Shown here piece after piece: positions 1 through 8,552 of a DNA stretch of 32,852 nt. Source of the DNA: Aestuariirhabdus haliotis. Lineage in GTDB: Bacteria > Pseudomonadota > Gammaproteobacteria > Pseudomonadales > Aestuariirhabdaceae. The position numbers and the translations under genes were made by a program. Numbering within the stretch: the stretch's first letter is position 1; each line of letters begins with the position of its first letter. The DNA lies in NCBI RefSeq assembly GCF_023509475.1, contig NZ_JAKSDZ010000037.1:1-32852 (forward strand), in the 5' to 3' direction. A model generated the notes under the pieces. The model worked only from the letters and a program-made list of their open reading frames with translations, made no database searches and was not told the origin of the DNA.

Positions 1-91
1 ACGCCTTTTTGAAAGGTCTCGACCTTACTGCAAAGGCGTGTCGCGATTCTGAATTCGCCTGAAAGCCAGAGTTCATCTGAATTAATCAGAG
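1..91. other. Sequence upstream of the intI fragment, with nested inverted repeat
   Basis: No gene is visible. An outer inverted repeat (acgccttt at 1-8 with aaaggcgt at 32-39) encloses an inner one (aaggtc/gacctt around 13-27), so 1-39 could fold into a two-step hairpin. In the frame of the downstream integrase fragment there are stop codons at about 50-52 and 83-85. None of the three forward frames reads like the expected integrase sequence. The break in intI therefore lies at about 85-91. The origin of these bases is unknown. Confidence 0.4.
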
Positions 92-397
92 GTGCTCTTG
101 TTTCCGGCTAGCCGCCTTGGTGCCGACCCACGCTCCGGCAAAATTCGCCGCCATCATATGCACCCCACAGCATTAAGCAAACAGATTCGTCGTGCAGTTG
201 CAGCTGCGGGAATACACAAACCAGCACGATCACACAGTTTCCGCCACAGCTTCGCTACCCACCTACTGGAATCCGGCTACGATCTTCGTACCATACAAGA
301 ATTGTTGGGACACACAGACATCACGACCACTGAAATCTATACACACGTCATCAATCGCGGAGGTAAAGGCGTTATAAGCCCGGCCGATCGCCTCTAG
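92..397 (+). pseudogene. 3' fragment of an integron integrase (intI), 5'-truncated
   Basis: This codes for the last ~100 residues of an integron-type tyrosine recombinase, the enzyme that inserts and excises cassettes at attI and attC. The fragment keeps the C-terminal half of the catalytic core: [12 protein letters not shown] (the HxxR motif), the LLGH motif, and the nucleophile Tyr in TEIYTHV. It ends with the family tail [14 protein letters not shown]. The [11 protein letters not shown] stretch before this is typical of IntI rather than XerC/D. Full IntI proteins are about 320 residues. The N-terminal DNA-binding domain and the first catalytic Arg are missing, and stop codons lie in frame just upstream, so it should be inactive. 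The GTG at 92 is only the first open codon, not a convincing start. A strong terminator follows. If complete, its attI and cassettes would have lain to the left of the window. Confidence 0.85.
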
Positions 398-424
398 CCA
401 CATTCAAATAAATTACCCCATAAA

Positions 425-452
425 AAAAGGGCCAGTAAAAACTGACCCTTTT
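425..452. terminator. Bidirectional rho-independent terminator between intI fragment and livF
   Basis: A 12-bp stem (425-436 with 441-452, one G:U pair) with an AAAA loop is flanked by A-runs on the left and TTTT on the right. It can terminate transcription from either side: the integrase remnant reading right and the liv operon reading left. Confidence 0.85.
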
Positions 453-471
453 GGCTCATTTCCAAGAGAGG

Positions 472-1173
472 CTAACCACCCAAATAAGCCTTGCGCACCT
501 CTTCATTGGTCAACAGGGCATCGCCACTGTCTTCCAGTACGATGCGGCCGTTCTCCAGCACATAGCCACGATCCGCCAGACGCAGGGCCTGGTTGGCGTT
601 TTGCTCGACCAGGAAGATGGTCATGCCTTCATCCCGCAATTTTTCGATGATGTCGAAAATTTGCTGAATAATCAGGGGCGCCAAACCCAGCGAGGGTTCA
701 TCCAGAAACAGCAACTTGGGCCGGCTCATCATGGCGCGACCGATGGCCAGCATCTGCTGTTCACCGCCGGACATGGTGCCACTGCGCTGGCTGATCCGCT
801 CTTTCAGGCGCGGAAACAGTTCGTAGACATGTTCCAGGGTTTTATCGAACTCGGATTGCTCGGTAAAAAAGCCCCCCATGTGCAGATTTTCTTCTACGGT
901 CAAACGGGAAAATACCCGCCGCCCTTCCGGCACCACAGCGATACCGCTGCGCATAATATCAGCGGTATTTTTTTGTGAGATATCCTCACCCATAAACTCA
1001 ATACTGCCGGTACCCAGCCTGGGATCTCCGCACACGGTCATCAAGAGAGTGCTTTTACCCGCACCGTTGGCGCCGATCAGGGAGACAATTTCGCCTTCAT
1101 TGACTTGCACCGAGACATCTTCCAGCGCCTGGATTTTTCCGTAGTAAGTCGATACATTTTTTAACGTCAGCAT
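472..1173 (-). CDS. livF: Branched-chain amino acid ABC transporter ATP-binding protein LivF
   Basis: This is one of the two ATPases that power uptake of leucine, isoleucine, valine and related compounds through LivH/LivM at the inner membrane. Visible motifs are Walker A GANGAGKS (residues 34-41), the SGGEQQ signature (about 138), Walker B LLFLDEP (about 156-162) and the H-loop-region VEQN, which is typical of LivF. At 233 residues the length is normal. The reading frame is open further upstream, but the ATG at 1171-1173 is chosen because the family N-terminus (MLTLKNVSTYYG) begins there and a GGAG ribosome site precedes it. It starts 4 nt after the livG stop and is the last gene of the operon, before the terminator at 425-452. 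Confidence 0.95.
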   Translation of the reverse strand: MLTLKNVSTYYGKIQALEDVSVQVNEGEIVSLIGANGAGKSTLLMTVCGDPRLGTGSIEFMGEDISQKNTADIMRSGIAVVPEGRRVFSRLTVEENLHMGGFFTEQSEFDKTLEHVYELFPRLKERISQRSGTMSGGEQQMLAIGRAMMSRPKLLFLDEPSLGLAPLIIQQIFDIIEKLRDEGMTIFLVEQNANQALRLADRGYVLENGRIVLEDSGDALLTNEEVRKAYLGG

Positions 1174-1177
1174 CTGC

Positions 1178-1945
1178 TTACTCCTCACCCAGATAGGCTT
1201 TAACAACTTCGGGATTATTGAGAATCTCCTGCGGAGTTCCGGTGGCCAATGGCCGCCCCTGGTTAACCACAACAATATTGTCGGAGATCCCCATCACCAG
1301 TTTCATATCGTGCTCGATCAGCAAAATGGAAATGCCATCTTGATCCCGCAGGCTCACGATTAGCTCATCCAGTTCTTTGGTTTCATTGGGGTTCAAACCG
1401 GCCGCCGGCTCATCCAGCATCAACAGCTCGGGGGAAGCCACCATGCAACGGGCAATCTCCAAGCGACGTTGCTGACCGTAAGCCAGGTTACCGGCTTCAC
1501 GATTGGCAAACTCGGTCAGGTTAACTCGATCCAGCCAATGGGCGGCACGGTCCAGCGCCTCGGCTTCGGAACGACGATAACCCGGGGTTTTTAACAAGCC
1601 CGCCATCAAACCGGTTTTCAGGTGTCGATGCTGGGCCACCAGCAGGTTTTCGATCACCGTCATCTCTTTGAACAAACGCACATGCTGGAAGGTACGAATC
1701 ACCCCCAACTGGGAGATCTTGTGGCCGGGCAAACCGTGGATGGCTTGCCCTTTGTAGTAAATCTCACCCGAGGTGGGTTTGTAGAAACCGGTCAGGCAGT
1801 TGAACACGGTGGTTTTACCCGCCCCGTTTGGCCCAATAACCGATACAATTTCACGTTCTTTGACTTCCAACGCGACACCGTCGACCGCCAGCAACCCGCC
1901 GAAACGCATACTTAGCCCGGAGGCTTTCAACAATGCAGTACTCAT
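1178..1945 (-). CDS. livG: Branched-chain amino acid ABC transporter ATP-binding protein LivG
   Basis: This is the second ATPase of the Liv importer. It shows Walker A GPNGAGKT (38-45), the LivG-type degenerate signature [13 protein letters not shown] (about 155-167), Walker B LLMLDEP (about 174-180) and the H-loop EHDM. LivG proteins usually read YGxQR where other ABC ATPases have SGGQ, so the deviation is normal for the family. The length of 255 residues is standard. Its ATG overlaps the livM stop by 4 nt (ATGA), which implies translational coupling within the leftward liv operon. Confidence 0.95.
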   Translation of the reverse strand: MSTALLKASGLSMRFGGLLAVDGVALEVKEREIVSVIGPNGAGKTTVFNCLTGFYKPTSGEIYYKGQAIHGLPGHKISQLGVIRTFQHVRLFKEMTVIENLLVAQHRHLKTGLMAGLLKTPGYRRSEAEALDRAAHWLDRVNLTEFANREAGNLAYGQQRRLEIARCMVASPELLMLDEPAAGLNPNETKELDELIVSLRDQDGISILLIEHDMKLVMGISDNIVVVNQGRPLATGTPQEILNNPEVVKAYLGEE

Positions 1946-3210
1946 TGGCTACGCAGCTCCATGTGGGGACGTTTCATTGGTAGCAATCCTTGCGGACGCC
2001 ACACCATCATAAACACCATCATGAGGCCGAACATCAGCATTCGGTACTCCTGGAATTCACGCGCCAGCTCCGGCAATACGGTCATCACAATCGCCGCCAG
2101 AATAACCCCCATCTGGGATCCCATACCGCCAAGCACCACGATCGCCAGAATGATCGCCGATTCGATAAAGATAAAGGATTCCGGACTGATAAAGCCCTGC
2201 CGTGCGGCAAAGAAGGAACCGGCAAAGCCGGCAAATGCAGCACCAATGGTAAAGGCGGTCAGTTTGATCACGGTGGGGTTCAAGCCTAAAGAGCGACAGG
2301 CGATCTCATCTTCGCGCAGCGCTTCCCAAGCCCGACCGATCGGCATACGCAACAGACGATTGATCACAAACAGGGTCAACAGCACCAGCAACACCGCCAG
2401 AATATAAAGGAAGATCACTTTATAGGTGCCGCTGTAGGACAGACCAAAAAAGTCGTGGAACAGGCCCGTACCACCATCCTTGATCTTGCGATTGAACTCC
2501 AGGCCAAACAGGGTCGGCTTGGCGATCTGACTGATACCGTTAGGGCCACCGGTAAGGTCGGTCCAGTTATTGAGCAGGATACGTATGATCTCACCAAAAC
2601 CCAGGGTCACAATGGCCAGGTAATCCCCTCGCAGACGCAAGACCGGGAAGCCCAGGATAAAGCCAAAGAAGGCCGCCATTAAGCCGGCAATCGGCAAGCA
2701 GACCCAGAAAGAAAGGCCGAAATAGGTCGACAGCAGCGCGTAGGTGTAAGCCCCGACGGCGTAGAAGCCGACATAACCCAGATCGAGCAGCCCCGCCAAA
2801 CCGACCACGATGTTGAGGCCCAGCCCCAGCATCACGTAGATCAGTGTCAGTGTGGCCAGATCGATCGAACCCCGAGACGCATAAAACGGCCAGATCATCA
2901 GCGCGGCCAGACCAAAGGCCATCAGCAGGTTCTTCAATTTGGGGTTAGCATTCAGGTCGGGCAGTTTGGGCATGGCGGGCAATGCCCCTGTTGCCACATT
3001 GGCACCGGCCATGATCGGTTGACGGAACAACTGGAACAGGAACACGATCACCGCAGCGGTGGCGATATAACCCAGGGTTTCCGGGTTTTCGATCTTGACG
3101 ACCAGCCCGGTACCTTCATTGACCAGCTGCAATCCCATCAGCATACCCGACAGGATCAGCAGTACCAGAGTCGCCACGACGGCGTTAAAAAGGTTGTGTT
3201 TAGTAATCAT
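1942..3210 (-). CDS. livM: Branched-chain amino acid ABC transporter permease LivM
   Basis: This is an inner-membrane permease that partners LivH to form the translocation channel. The first ~100 residues hold two hydrophobic segments and a linker, corresponding to the extra LivM N-terminal region (DUF3382) found in gammaproteobacterial LivM. The main permease domain follows, with the conserved glycine-rich segments [26 protein letters not shown] and the EAA-like cytoplasmic loop [21 protein letters not shown]. At 422 residues it matches long LivM proteins. It overlaps livH upstream and livG downstream by 4 nt each. Confidence 0.95.
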   Translation of the reverse strand: MITKHNLFNAVVATLVLLILSGMLMGLQLVNEGTGLVVKIENPETLGYIATAAVIVFLFQLFRQPIMAGANVATGALPAMPKLPDLNANPKLKNLLMAFGLAALMIWPFYASRGSIDLATLTLIYVMLGLGLNIVVGLAGLLDLGYVGFYAVGAYTYALLSTYFGLSFWVCLPIAGLMAAFFGFILGFPVLRLRGDYLAIVTLGFGEIIRILLNNWTDLTGGPNGISQIAKPTLFGLEFNRKIKDGGTGLFHDFFGLSYSGTYKVIFLYILAVLLVLLTLFVINRLLRMPIGRAWEALREDEIACRSLGLNPTVIKLTAFTIGAAFAGFAGSFFAARQGFISPESFIFIESAIILAIVVLGGMGSQMGVILAAIVMTVLPELAREFQEYRMLMFGLMMVFMMVWRPQGLLPMKRPHMELRSQ

Positions 3211-4133
3211 ACCTTCTCCACCTCCGGCTTACCGAGAATACCCGAGGGCAGGAACAACAGAACAAACACCAGCAGCAGGAAGGACACCACATCTTTGTAT
3301 TCGGTGCTGAAATAACCCGCGGTAAAGGCTTCCGACAGACCCAGCAACAGACCACCCAGTACGGCTCCGGGGATACTGCCGATCCCCCCGAGCACTGCGG
3401 CAGTAAAGGCTTTGAGTCCGGCCATAAACCCGAGGTAGGGGTTGATCACCCCGTAGTAAGTGCCAAGCAGCACACCGGCAACCGCCGCCAGGGCAGCACC
3501 AATGACAAAGGTCAGGGCGATAATGCGGTTGGTATTGATACCCAGCAGGTTAGCCATACCCAGATCTTCGGCGCAGGCCCGACAGGCCCGGCCCATTCTC
3601 GATCGAGAGATAAACAGGGTCAGAGCGGTCATGCTGACAAAGGTGACCGCAAAGATAACCAGTTGCATATAGGAAAGGGTGGCTTGAAACCCTTCGCTGG
3701 GACCAAAATCCCAGCCGCCGGTGATCAGACTGGGCATCGCGACGTCACGAGAACCCTGGGCCATACGCACCAGATTCTGTAAAAAGATCGACATACCGAT
3801 CGCAGAAATCAACGGTATCAGTCGATTACCGCCCCGCAAGGGACGATAGGCAACACGTTCAATGGTATAGCCGTAACTGCTGGTCACGATCATACTGATT
3901 AAAAACGCGGCGCATAATAAAATGGGCAGACTTTCGATACCCAACATGGCCAAAGCAGCAAGCACGATAAATGCTACGTAGCTGCCGATCATATAGACCT
4001 CGCCGTGGGCGAAGTTGATCATCCCGATGATGCCATAAACCATGGTATAGCCAATGGCGATCAGTGCGTAGGTGCTACCAATGGTGAGACCATTGAGCAT
4101 CTGCTGCACAAAATATAGAAAAGACTCAGACAT
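3207..4133 (-). CDS. livH: Branched-chain amino acid ABC transporter permease LivH
   Basis: This inner-membrane permease of 308 residues is the second channel subunit. It has the family landmarks [32 protein letters not shown] near the N-terminus and the cytoplasmic loop [20 protein letters not shown], which contacts the ATPases. About eight hydrophobic segments can be counted. A GAGAG ribosome site precedes the ATG. It is separated from livK by 71 nt that hold a hairpin, so expression relative to livK may be reduced by attenuation. Confidence 0.95.
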   Translation of the reverse strand: MSESFLYFVQQMLNGLTIGSTYALIAIGYTMVYGIIGMINFAHGEVYMIGSYVAFIVLAALAMLGIESLPILLCAAFLISMIVTSSYGYTIERVAYRPLRGGNRLIPLISAIGMSIFLQNLVRMAQGSRDVAMPSLITGGWDFGPSEGFQATLSYMQLVIFAVTFVSMTALTLFISRSRMGRACRACAEDLGMANLLGINTNRIIALTFVIGAALAAVAGVLLGTYYGVINPYLGFMAGLKAFTAAVLGGIGSIPGAVLGGLLLGLSEAFTAGYFSTEYKDVVSFLLLVFVLLFLPSGILGKPEVEKV

Positions 4134-4151
4134 AAATTACTCTCAACTATC

Positions 4152-4188
4152 AAAAAAGCGCCCCACCGAGCTTGGTGAAAGGCGCTTT
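4152..4188 (-). terminator. Hairpin with T-run between livK and livH (probable partial terminator)
   Basis: AAAGCGCC/GGCGCTTT (4155-4162 with 4181-4188) encloses a second CACC/GGTG stem and, read leftward, is followed by six T. Its place between the binding-protein gene and the permease genes fits partial termination that yields more LivK than membrane subunits, as is common in binding-protein operons. That role is inferred. Confidence 0.7.
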
Positions 4189-4204
4189 CCTTACTCGCTA
4201 ACGC

Positions 4205-5317
4205 TTACTTGGTAAGTGCGCTGGAAGTACCATCGGCGTGCCATTCAAAGACACCAAAGTCGAATCCTTTCAGGTCACCCTTGGCGTCCCACTCCAGGGG
4301 GCCCATAACGGTGTCTACTTTGTTGCCACGCAGGTAATTAGCAACACCTGAAGCATCCTTTTCGGAACCCATACCCTGAACCATAGCCTGAACCGCCGCA
4401 TAAGCTGTCCATACGAAAGGTCCGGTTGGGTCTTCACCCTTGGCATTGATCGCATCAACGATAGGCTTGTTGGCAGGATCAAGATCGTACTTCTTAGGCA
4501 GGGTCACCATCAGGCCTTCGGAAGCCTCACCAGCAATGGCGCTGATGTCTTTGTTACCGACACCTTCAGGACCCATAAACTTGGCGTTCAGACCCTTCTC
4601 GGCAGATTGACGCAGGATCAGACCCAGCTCGGGGTGATAGCCACCGTAGTAAACGAAGTCGACGTTTTCTTTCTTCAGCTTGGCGATCAGGGCAGAGAAG
4701 TCCTTATCACCCGGGGTAACACCTTCAAAAGCCACTACCGGTATGTTAGCCGCTTCCAGACCGCTCTTAACGCTGGTCGCAATACCTTCACCGTACTGCT
4801 GCTTATCGTGGATGACGGCAACACGAGATGGCTTAACATTGTTGGCGATGTACTTGGCAGCGGTAGGACCCTGGTCGCTATCGAGACCGATGGTACGGAA
4901 TACCAGCTCGTAACCACGGGTAGTGATATCAGGGTTGGTAGACGCTGCGGTGATCATCAGCACGCCTTCATCTTCATAGATATCAGACGCTGGCTGGGTA
5001 GAGCTGGAGCAGAGGTGACCAACAACGTACTGTACGCCATCGTTCACAATTTTGTTGGCAACCGCTACCGCTTGCTTGGGATCGCAGGCATCGTCGTAGA
5101 CAACGGCTTCCAGCATTTCGCCGTTAACGCCGCCCGCCTTGTTGATCATTTCGATCGCCATCTTGGCACCGGTAAACTGCATATCACCGTATTGCGCAAC
5201 CGGACCAGTAACAGGACCCGCCAGGGCAACCTTGATATCGGCCTGAGCAATGGATGCCCCCATGACAGCCGCAGAAACGGCCACTCCCAAAATAGTTTTG
5301 CTTAGTGTTTTGATCAT
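4205..5317 (-). CDS. livK: Branched-chain amino acid ABC transporter periplasmic binding protein (LivJ/LivK family)
   Basis: This high-affinity periplasmic receptor of 370 residues delivers branched-chain amino acids to LivHM. The N-terminus [26 protein letters not shown] is a typical Sec signal peptide with cleavage after AQA. The mature protein begins [21 protein letters not shown], the family type I periplasmic-binding fold. A Cys pair (DDACDPKQ and GHLCSSST) matches the disulfide known in Liv binding proteins. It is the first gene of the operon, and its promoter should lie in 5318-5490. LivJ and LivK cannot be told apart from sequence alone. Confidence 0.93.
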   Translation of the reverse strand: MIKTLSKTILGVAVSAAVMGASIAQADIKVALAGPVTGPVAQYGDMQFTGAKMAIEMINKAGGVNGEMLEAVVYDDACDPKQAVAVANKIVNDGVQYVVGHLCSSSTQPASDIYEDEGVLMITAASTNPDITTRGYELVFRTIGLDSDQGPTAAKYIANNVKPSRVAVIHDKQQYGEGIATSVKSGLEAANIPVVAFEGVTPGDKDFSALIAKLKKENVDFVYYGGYHPELGLILRQSAEKGLNAKFMGPEGVGNKDISAIAGEASEGLMVTLPKKYDLDPANKPIVDAINAKGEDPTGPFVWTAYAAVQAMVQGMGSEKDASGVANYLRGNKVDTVMGPLEWDAKGDLKGFDFGVFEWHADGTSSALTK

Positions 5318-5673
5318 TGGAATCGTTCTCGTTATCGATCTAATTGGTTTTATTCGAGGTCAATGCTTAACGGGCTGTATATTAAGTGATATAGCGTGCA
5401 ATAGCAGTCCGGGGCCCCCCTCTTTTTAATAGATTTTATAAAGAGTAGGAGACGCATCTATAACCTGCCCCTATATAGCCTGATTTAGAGGCGTGATTCA
5501 AGGCTCGCTAGCGAAGGATAGTTACCAGAATGGGACAAGATCACAGAAGAGGCAGCCTGTTGTCGGCCCCTGGCGGGGCAACACAGTGGCGCGCTATTCA
5601 TTACAGACATCAGCACGAAAAACGGGCAGGCAACAGCCCACCCGCATCCATAAGGGGTTGATCACTCAACCCG
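5318..5673. other. Gene-free stretch: liv operon leader/promoter region and usp 3' region
   Basis: This gap lies between the livK start and the usp stop. Read leftward it contains AT-rich elements suited to a promoter, such as TTGACC at about 5357-5362 and the near-palindrome TATATCACTTAATATA around 5379-5394. I cannot fix a single -35/-10 pair. A GGGGCCCC palindrome lies around 5411-5418. Rightward open frames cross the region but have no ribosome site and no recognisable protein, so they are not called. Confidence 0.4.
5655..5672 (-). terminator. Hairpin just after the usp stop codon
   Basis: A perfect 7-bp stem GGGTTGA/TCAACCC (5655-5661 with 5666-5672) with a 4-nt loop sits one base past the usp stop. 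No T-run follows, so intrinsic termination is uncertain. It could instead stabilise the 3' end. Confidence 0.4.
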
Positions 5674-6153
5674 CTACTCGGGATTGTTTGGCACCACCAA
5701 TACGGGTATTGGACTGTGACGCACCAGATGAGCGGCGGTCTGGCTGTGATGACCAAAACTGTTCTGGCAGCCCAGCACAATCATATCGGCATCAAATTTT
5801 TCCACCGAGCGCATCACCAGATCGACCAGGTTACTTTCCGCCACCACCCGATGGGAGACCAGATTACCCACCTCGGGCAGATCGCTCATCTCCTCTTCGT
5901 AGAACTTTTCTACCCGCTGCTTCATCTCTTCCAGTATCCGCTCTTCACCCTCTCGGCGAAGGTCTTCAGCTTTACCTTTTGGCAGATAGGAACTGACCAT
6001 GGCGTGGACAAAATCACTCACGGGCTCCAGGGAGTGAACCATAATGATTCGAGCGTTATAAGCCTGCGCCATTTTGATCGCTTGTCGAAACACCGGTCGA
6101 GTGTGTTTTCCAAGCGAGGTGGCATAGATGATGGTTTTAACTTCGGGCAGCAT
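5674..6153 (-). CDS. Universal stress protein (UspA family)
   Basis: This is a small cytoplasmic single-domain Usp protein of 159 residues. The start IIYATSLGKHTRPVFRQAIKMAQAYNARIIMVHSLEP is the first strand-loop-helix-strand of the Usp fold, and the end ends in SPIPVLVVP, the family C-terminal strand. The ATG at 6151-6153 is preferred over one nine codons upstream because AGGAG...AAGGA precedes it. The usual ATP-binding signature G-x2-G-x9-G-S/T is replaced by LGCQNSFGHHSQTAAHLV, which lacks the second Gly and the Gly-Ser pair. It may therefore belong to the non-nucleotide-binding group, an inference from motif loss. It stands alone between livK and the AEC permease. Confidence 0.85.
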   Translation of the reverse strand: MLPEVKTIIYATSLGKHTRPVFRQAIKMAQAYNARIIMVHSLEPVSDFVHAMVSSYLPKGKAEDLRREGEERILEEMKQRVEKFYEEEMSDLPEVGNLVSHRVVAESNLVDLVMRSVEKFDADMIVLGCQNSFGHHSQTAAHLVRHSPIPVLVVPNNPE

Positions 6154-6330
6154 ATTCCTTCTCTCCTGATGCGATAACAATCCTGAAATAGCAAAGTTCG
6201 TGGGACGGCAGCGGAACCACAGCCCCGTATGACTGATCAGTCACTGAGCATAGCAGTCAATAGATCACAAAAGATCGATACAGATCAATATTCGACTTTC
6301 CGCTAGCTGCCGCCTCTTGAGTGGCGATCC

Positions 6331-7209
6331 CTAACTAAGAACATAAGACAGTACCAGGGGAATCGTGACCAGACTGGCAAGGTTACCCAGCATAACGATC
6401 GAGGCGACCCGCGCGGGCTCAAGGTTGTATTGCTCGGCGACCATATAATTCAGCACCGCCGGAGGCAGCGCACCAAACACCAATAAGGCTGCACTTTCCA
6501 CCGGTCCCAATGGCAACCAGAGCAGCACCAGGGCCGCACAAATAACACCACTTAATGGGCAGGCAATGGCACCGGTTAGACCAATTTTCCAGTCGGTCAG
6601 GTCGACCGAGCAGAGCCGAACCCCCAAGGCAAACATCATCAGCGGAATACAGATCTGCCCCAGCATATCGATGGGTATCGATGCCCATTGCGGTAATGGC
6701 AACGACAACAGACTCCAGGCCAGGCCCAACAGGGTGGCAATAATCATGGGAATACGCAGGATATTGATCAGGCGAGTACGATGATCAATCACATACAATC
6801 CCAGGGTGAAATGCAGCACCATTTCGACAATAAACAGAACCACACCGATGGCCATGGCTTGCTCGCCAAAGGCCAGCACAATCAGCGGAATACCCAAATT
6901 ACCGGAATTGTTGAACATCATGGGAGGCAGGAAGGCGCGAGGATTAAAGCCGGCCAGGCGAGCCACAGGCCAGAGCAACAGACCGGAACCCAACACCACC
7001 ACGACCGCGCCGATAATCAGGTTGCCATAGGCGGCCAGATCAAAGCTTTTCGCCGACATCACCGAAAAGATCAACGCCGGACAAAAAAGATCCATATTCA
7101 TTTTATTGGCAGCACTGATATCAGGCTTCTGGAAACGCCCGTAGAGATAACCGGCGGTGACAATAATCACCAACGGCGCGACCGTCAGCAGTACGCGCTC
7201 AAACACCAT
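6331..7209 (-). CDS. AEC (auxin efflux carrier) family permease
   Basis: This is an integral inner-membrane protein of 292 residues with about ten hydrophobic segments, the usual AEC length. Recognisable family stretches are the N-terminal GYLYGRF, the FNNSGNLGIPL motif near residue 100 (conserved asparagine/glycine region) and the C-terminal GALPPAVLNYMVAEQYN. Bacterial AEC proteins export or exchange small carboxylates such as malate or malonate. The substrate here cannot be predicted. AGGA lies 9 nt before the ATG. It is apparently monocistronic. Confidence 0.85.
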   Translation of the reverse strand: MVFERVLLTVAPLVIIVTAGYLYGRFQKPDISAANKMNMDLFCPALIFSVMSAKSFDLAAYGNLIIGAVVVVLGSGLLLWPVARLAGFNPRAFLPPMMFNNSGNLGIPLIVLAFGEQAMAIGVVLFIVEMVLHFTLGLYVIDHRTRLINILRIPMIIATLLGLAWSLLSLPLPQWASIPIDMLGQICIPLMMFALGVRLCSVDLTDWKIGLTGAIACPLSGVICAALVLLWLPLGPVESAALLVFGALPPAVLNYMVAEQYNLEPARVASIVMLGNLASLVTIPLVLSYVLS

Positions 7210-7326
7210 AAATTGAATTCCTGTCGAGAACCTGAAGCCTTGTTAAACGGCCACTACGCTCACACATCAAACCAAAGTGAGCAATACTCCCTTAGGCAAA
7301 GAACCGGTCATCCATCCTAAACGGCT

Positions 7327-8412
7327 TCAATCCCAATAACCCGTTCGCAACCAGGGTTTGGAGTACCAGTAAAAGCGCTTGCCCCGCCGATCCGGAGCAG
7401 TGCAGTTGTATCGGCTACGACCCGGCAGCACGTCCTGCTCGGCACGGGCGCGCAGTCTTACAGCGGTCTCACCATCGAGCTCGATGTCATCGACTTCGAC
7501 CGGAACCCGGCCCTGGCCGCTGGCAAAACAGGCCAACTGGTGCGCACGATAATTGCCAGGGGCTAACTGCAACTCCAGCGAGGGACGAATGTCATCACCT
7601 TCCTCGAGAATCATGGAGGAAGGCGTCTCGGCCAATACGGGCAACGGCAAGGACCAGAGCTTAAGCGCCATATTATCTTTCCCGGCGTAGGCGCCGGACG
7701 AAGGGAATCGAGGCAAAAAACCAAAGTCTGACAACTCTCCCATCGCTCCGGATTGCTGCCCAAACGCAGCATAGCCCAGGGTTTCAACCAGCTGCTGGGT
7801 CTGCGGATCCACCTCACCGTAAGGGTAAGCAAATAACCGGGGTTGCTCGCCCAGCTCGGCATCGATGCGCGCCTGCGCCTGTTCAATTTCTTCTCGCAGG
7901 CGTTGGGTTCTGGTGGCTTCGTCTTCGCCCTCGAGCAAACGAGGCATATGCAGATGGGTGACGGTGTGATTGCCAACGACCGCATTGGCAGCCACCATTT
8001 CCCGCAACTGGTCCCAACTCAGACTAAGGCGGCCACCCGCATCAACAAACTCGGTACTGACAAAAATCGTAAAGGGCCAGTCTCGCTCCTTGAGCAAAGG
8101 AAAGGCCTGCTCATAAACCGAGGCATAGGCATCATCGAAGGTGATTGCGACCACCCGATCGGGAACTGGCTCTCTGTTTTTTAACGCCTGCACCAGACGC
8201 GGTAAGGGCCAGACAGTAAAACCATTGTTATCGATGTATTCCAGATGGGCGCGAAAGTCTTTCAGGCGGGTCGAGGTACTATGAGGTGTGCTGTCATCAA
8301 CATGATGATACTGCAGCACCACGCCATGGTTAGGCTCCGATGCCATTAGTCCTGTCGATACCGCAAGCAATGCTCCCGCGAGTAGGTTTGCGCCGCGCAC
8401 GATCCAGTTCAT
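7327..8412 (-). CDS. Secreted polysaccharide deacetylase (carbohydrate esterase 4 fold)
   Basis: This is an exported deacetylase-like protein. The N-terminal hydrophobic stretch ends in TGLMA, a signal peptide, so the product should be periplasmic or outer-membrane associated. NodB/CE4 motifs are visible in order: LQYHHVDD, TFDDAY (the catalytic Asp and metal-binding Asp), SWDQL, and GNHTVTHLHM carrying the metal-binding His residues. LFAYPYGEVD, the motif-3 arginine/proline region, follows. The arrangement resembles PgaB-type N-acetylglucosamine deacetylases. The last ~100 residues form an extra C-terminal domain I do not recognise. Two ATGs exist, at 8421 and 8412; the latter has GGATGGAA upstream and is preferred. 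The gene is divergent from the cytochrome fusion gene. Confidence 0.85.
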   Translation of the reverse strand: MNWIVRGANLLAGALLAVSTGLMASEPNHGVVLQYHHVDDSTPHSTSTRLKDFRAHLEYIDNNGFTVWPLPRLVQALKNREPVPDRVVAITFDDAYASVYEQAFPLLKERDWPFTIFVSTEFVDAGGRLSLSWDQLREMVAANAVVGNHTVTHLHMPRLLEGEDEATRTQRLREEIEQAQARIDAELGEQPRLFAYPYGEVDPQTQQLVETLGYAAFGQQSGAMGELSDFGFLPRFPSSGAYAGKDNMALKLWSLPLPVLAETPSSMILEEGDDIRPSLELQLAPGNYRAHQLACFASGQGRVPVEVDDIELDGETAVRLRARAEQDVLPGRSRYNCTAPDRRGKRFYWYSKPWLRTGYWD

Positions 8413-8552
8413 GAGTTCCATCCAGCCAGATTTAAAATAGTCGGGTCAATCTATCATAGCCTGAATGCACATGCTCGACCGCGTTTGTGATGACATCCAG
8501 TGCCGTCAGGACTACACTGCGGCCATCTCTCATCTCTATTGTCAGTGCCCTC

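Noticed and set aside
5493-5996. Rightward open frame across the liv/usp gap
   Set aside because: It runs antisense into usp, has no ribosome site, and its product is low-complexity without a family. It is a shadow frame.
6231-6248. Palindrome gactgatcagtc near the usp start as an operator
   Set aside because: The repeat is short and no known regulator pattern matches. There is not enough to support a call.
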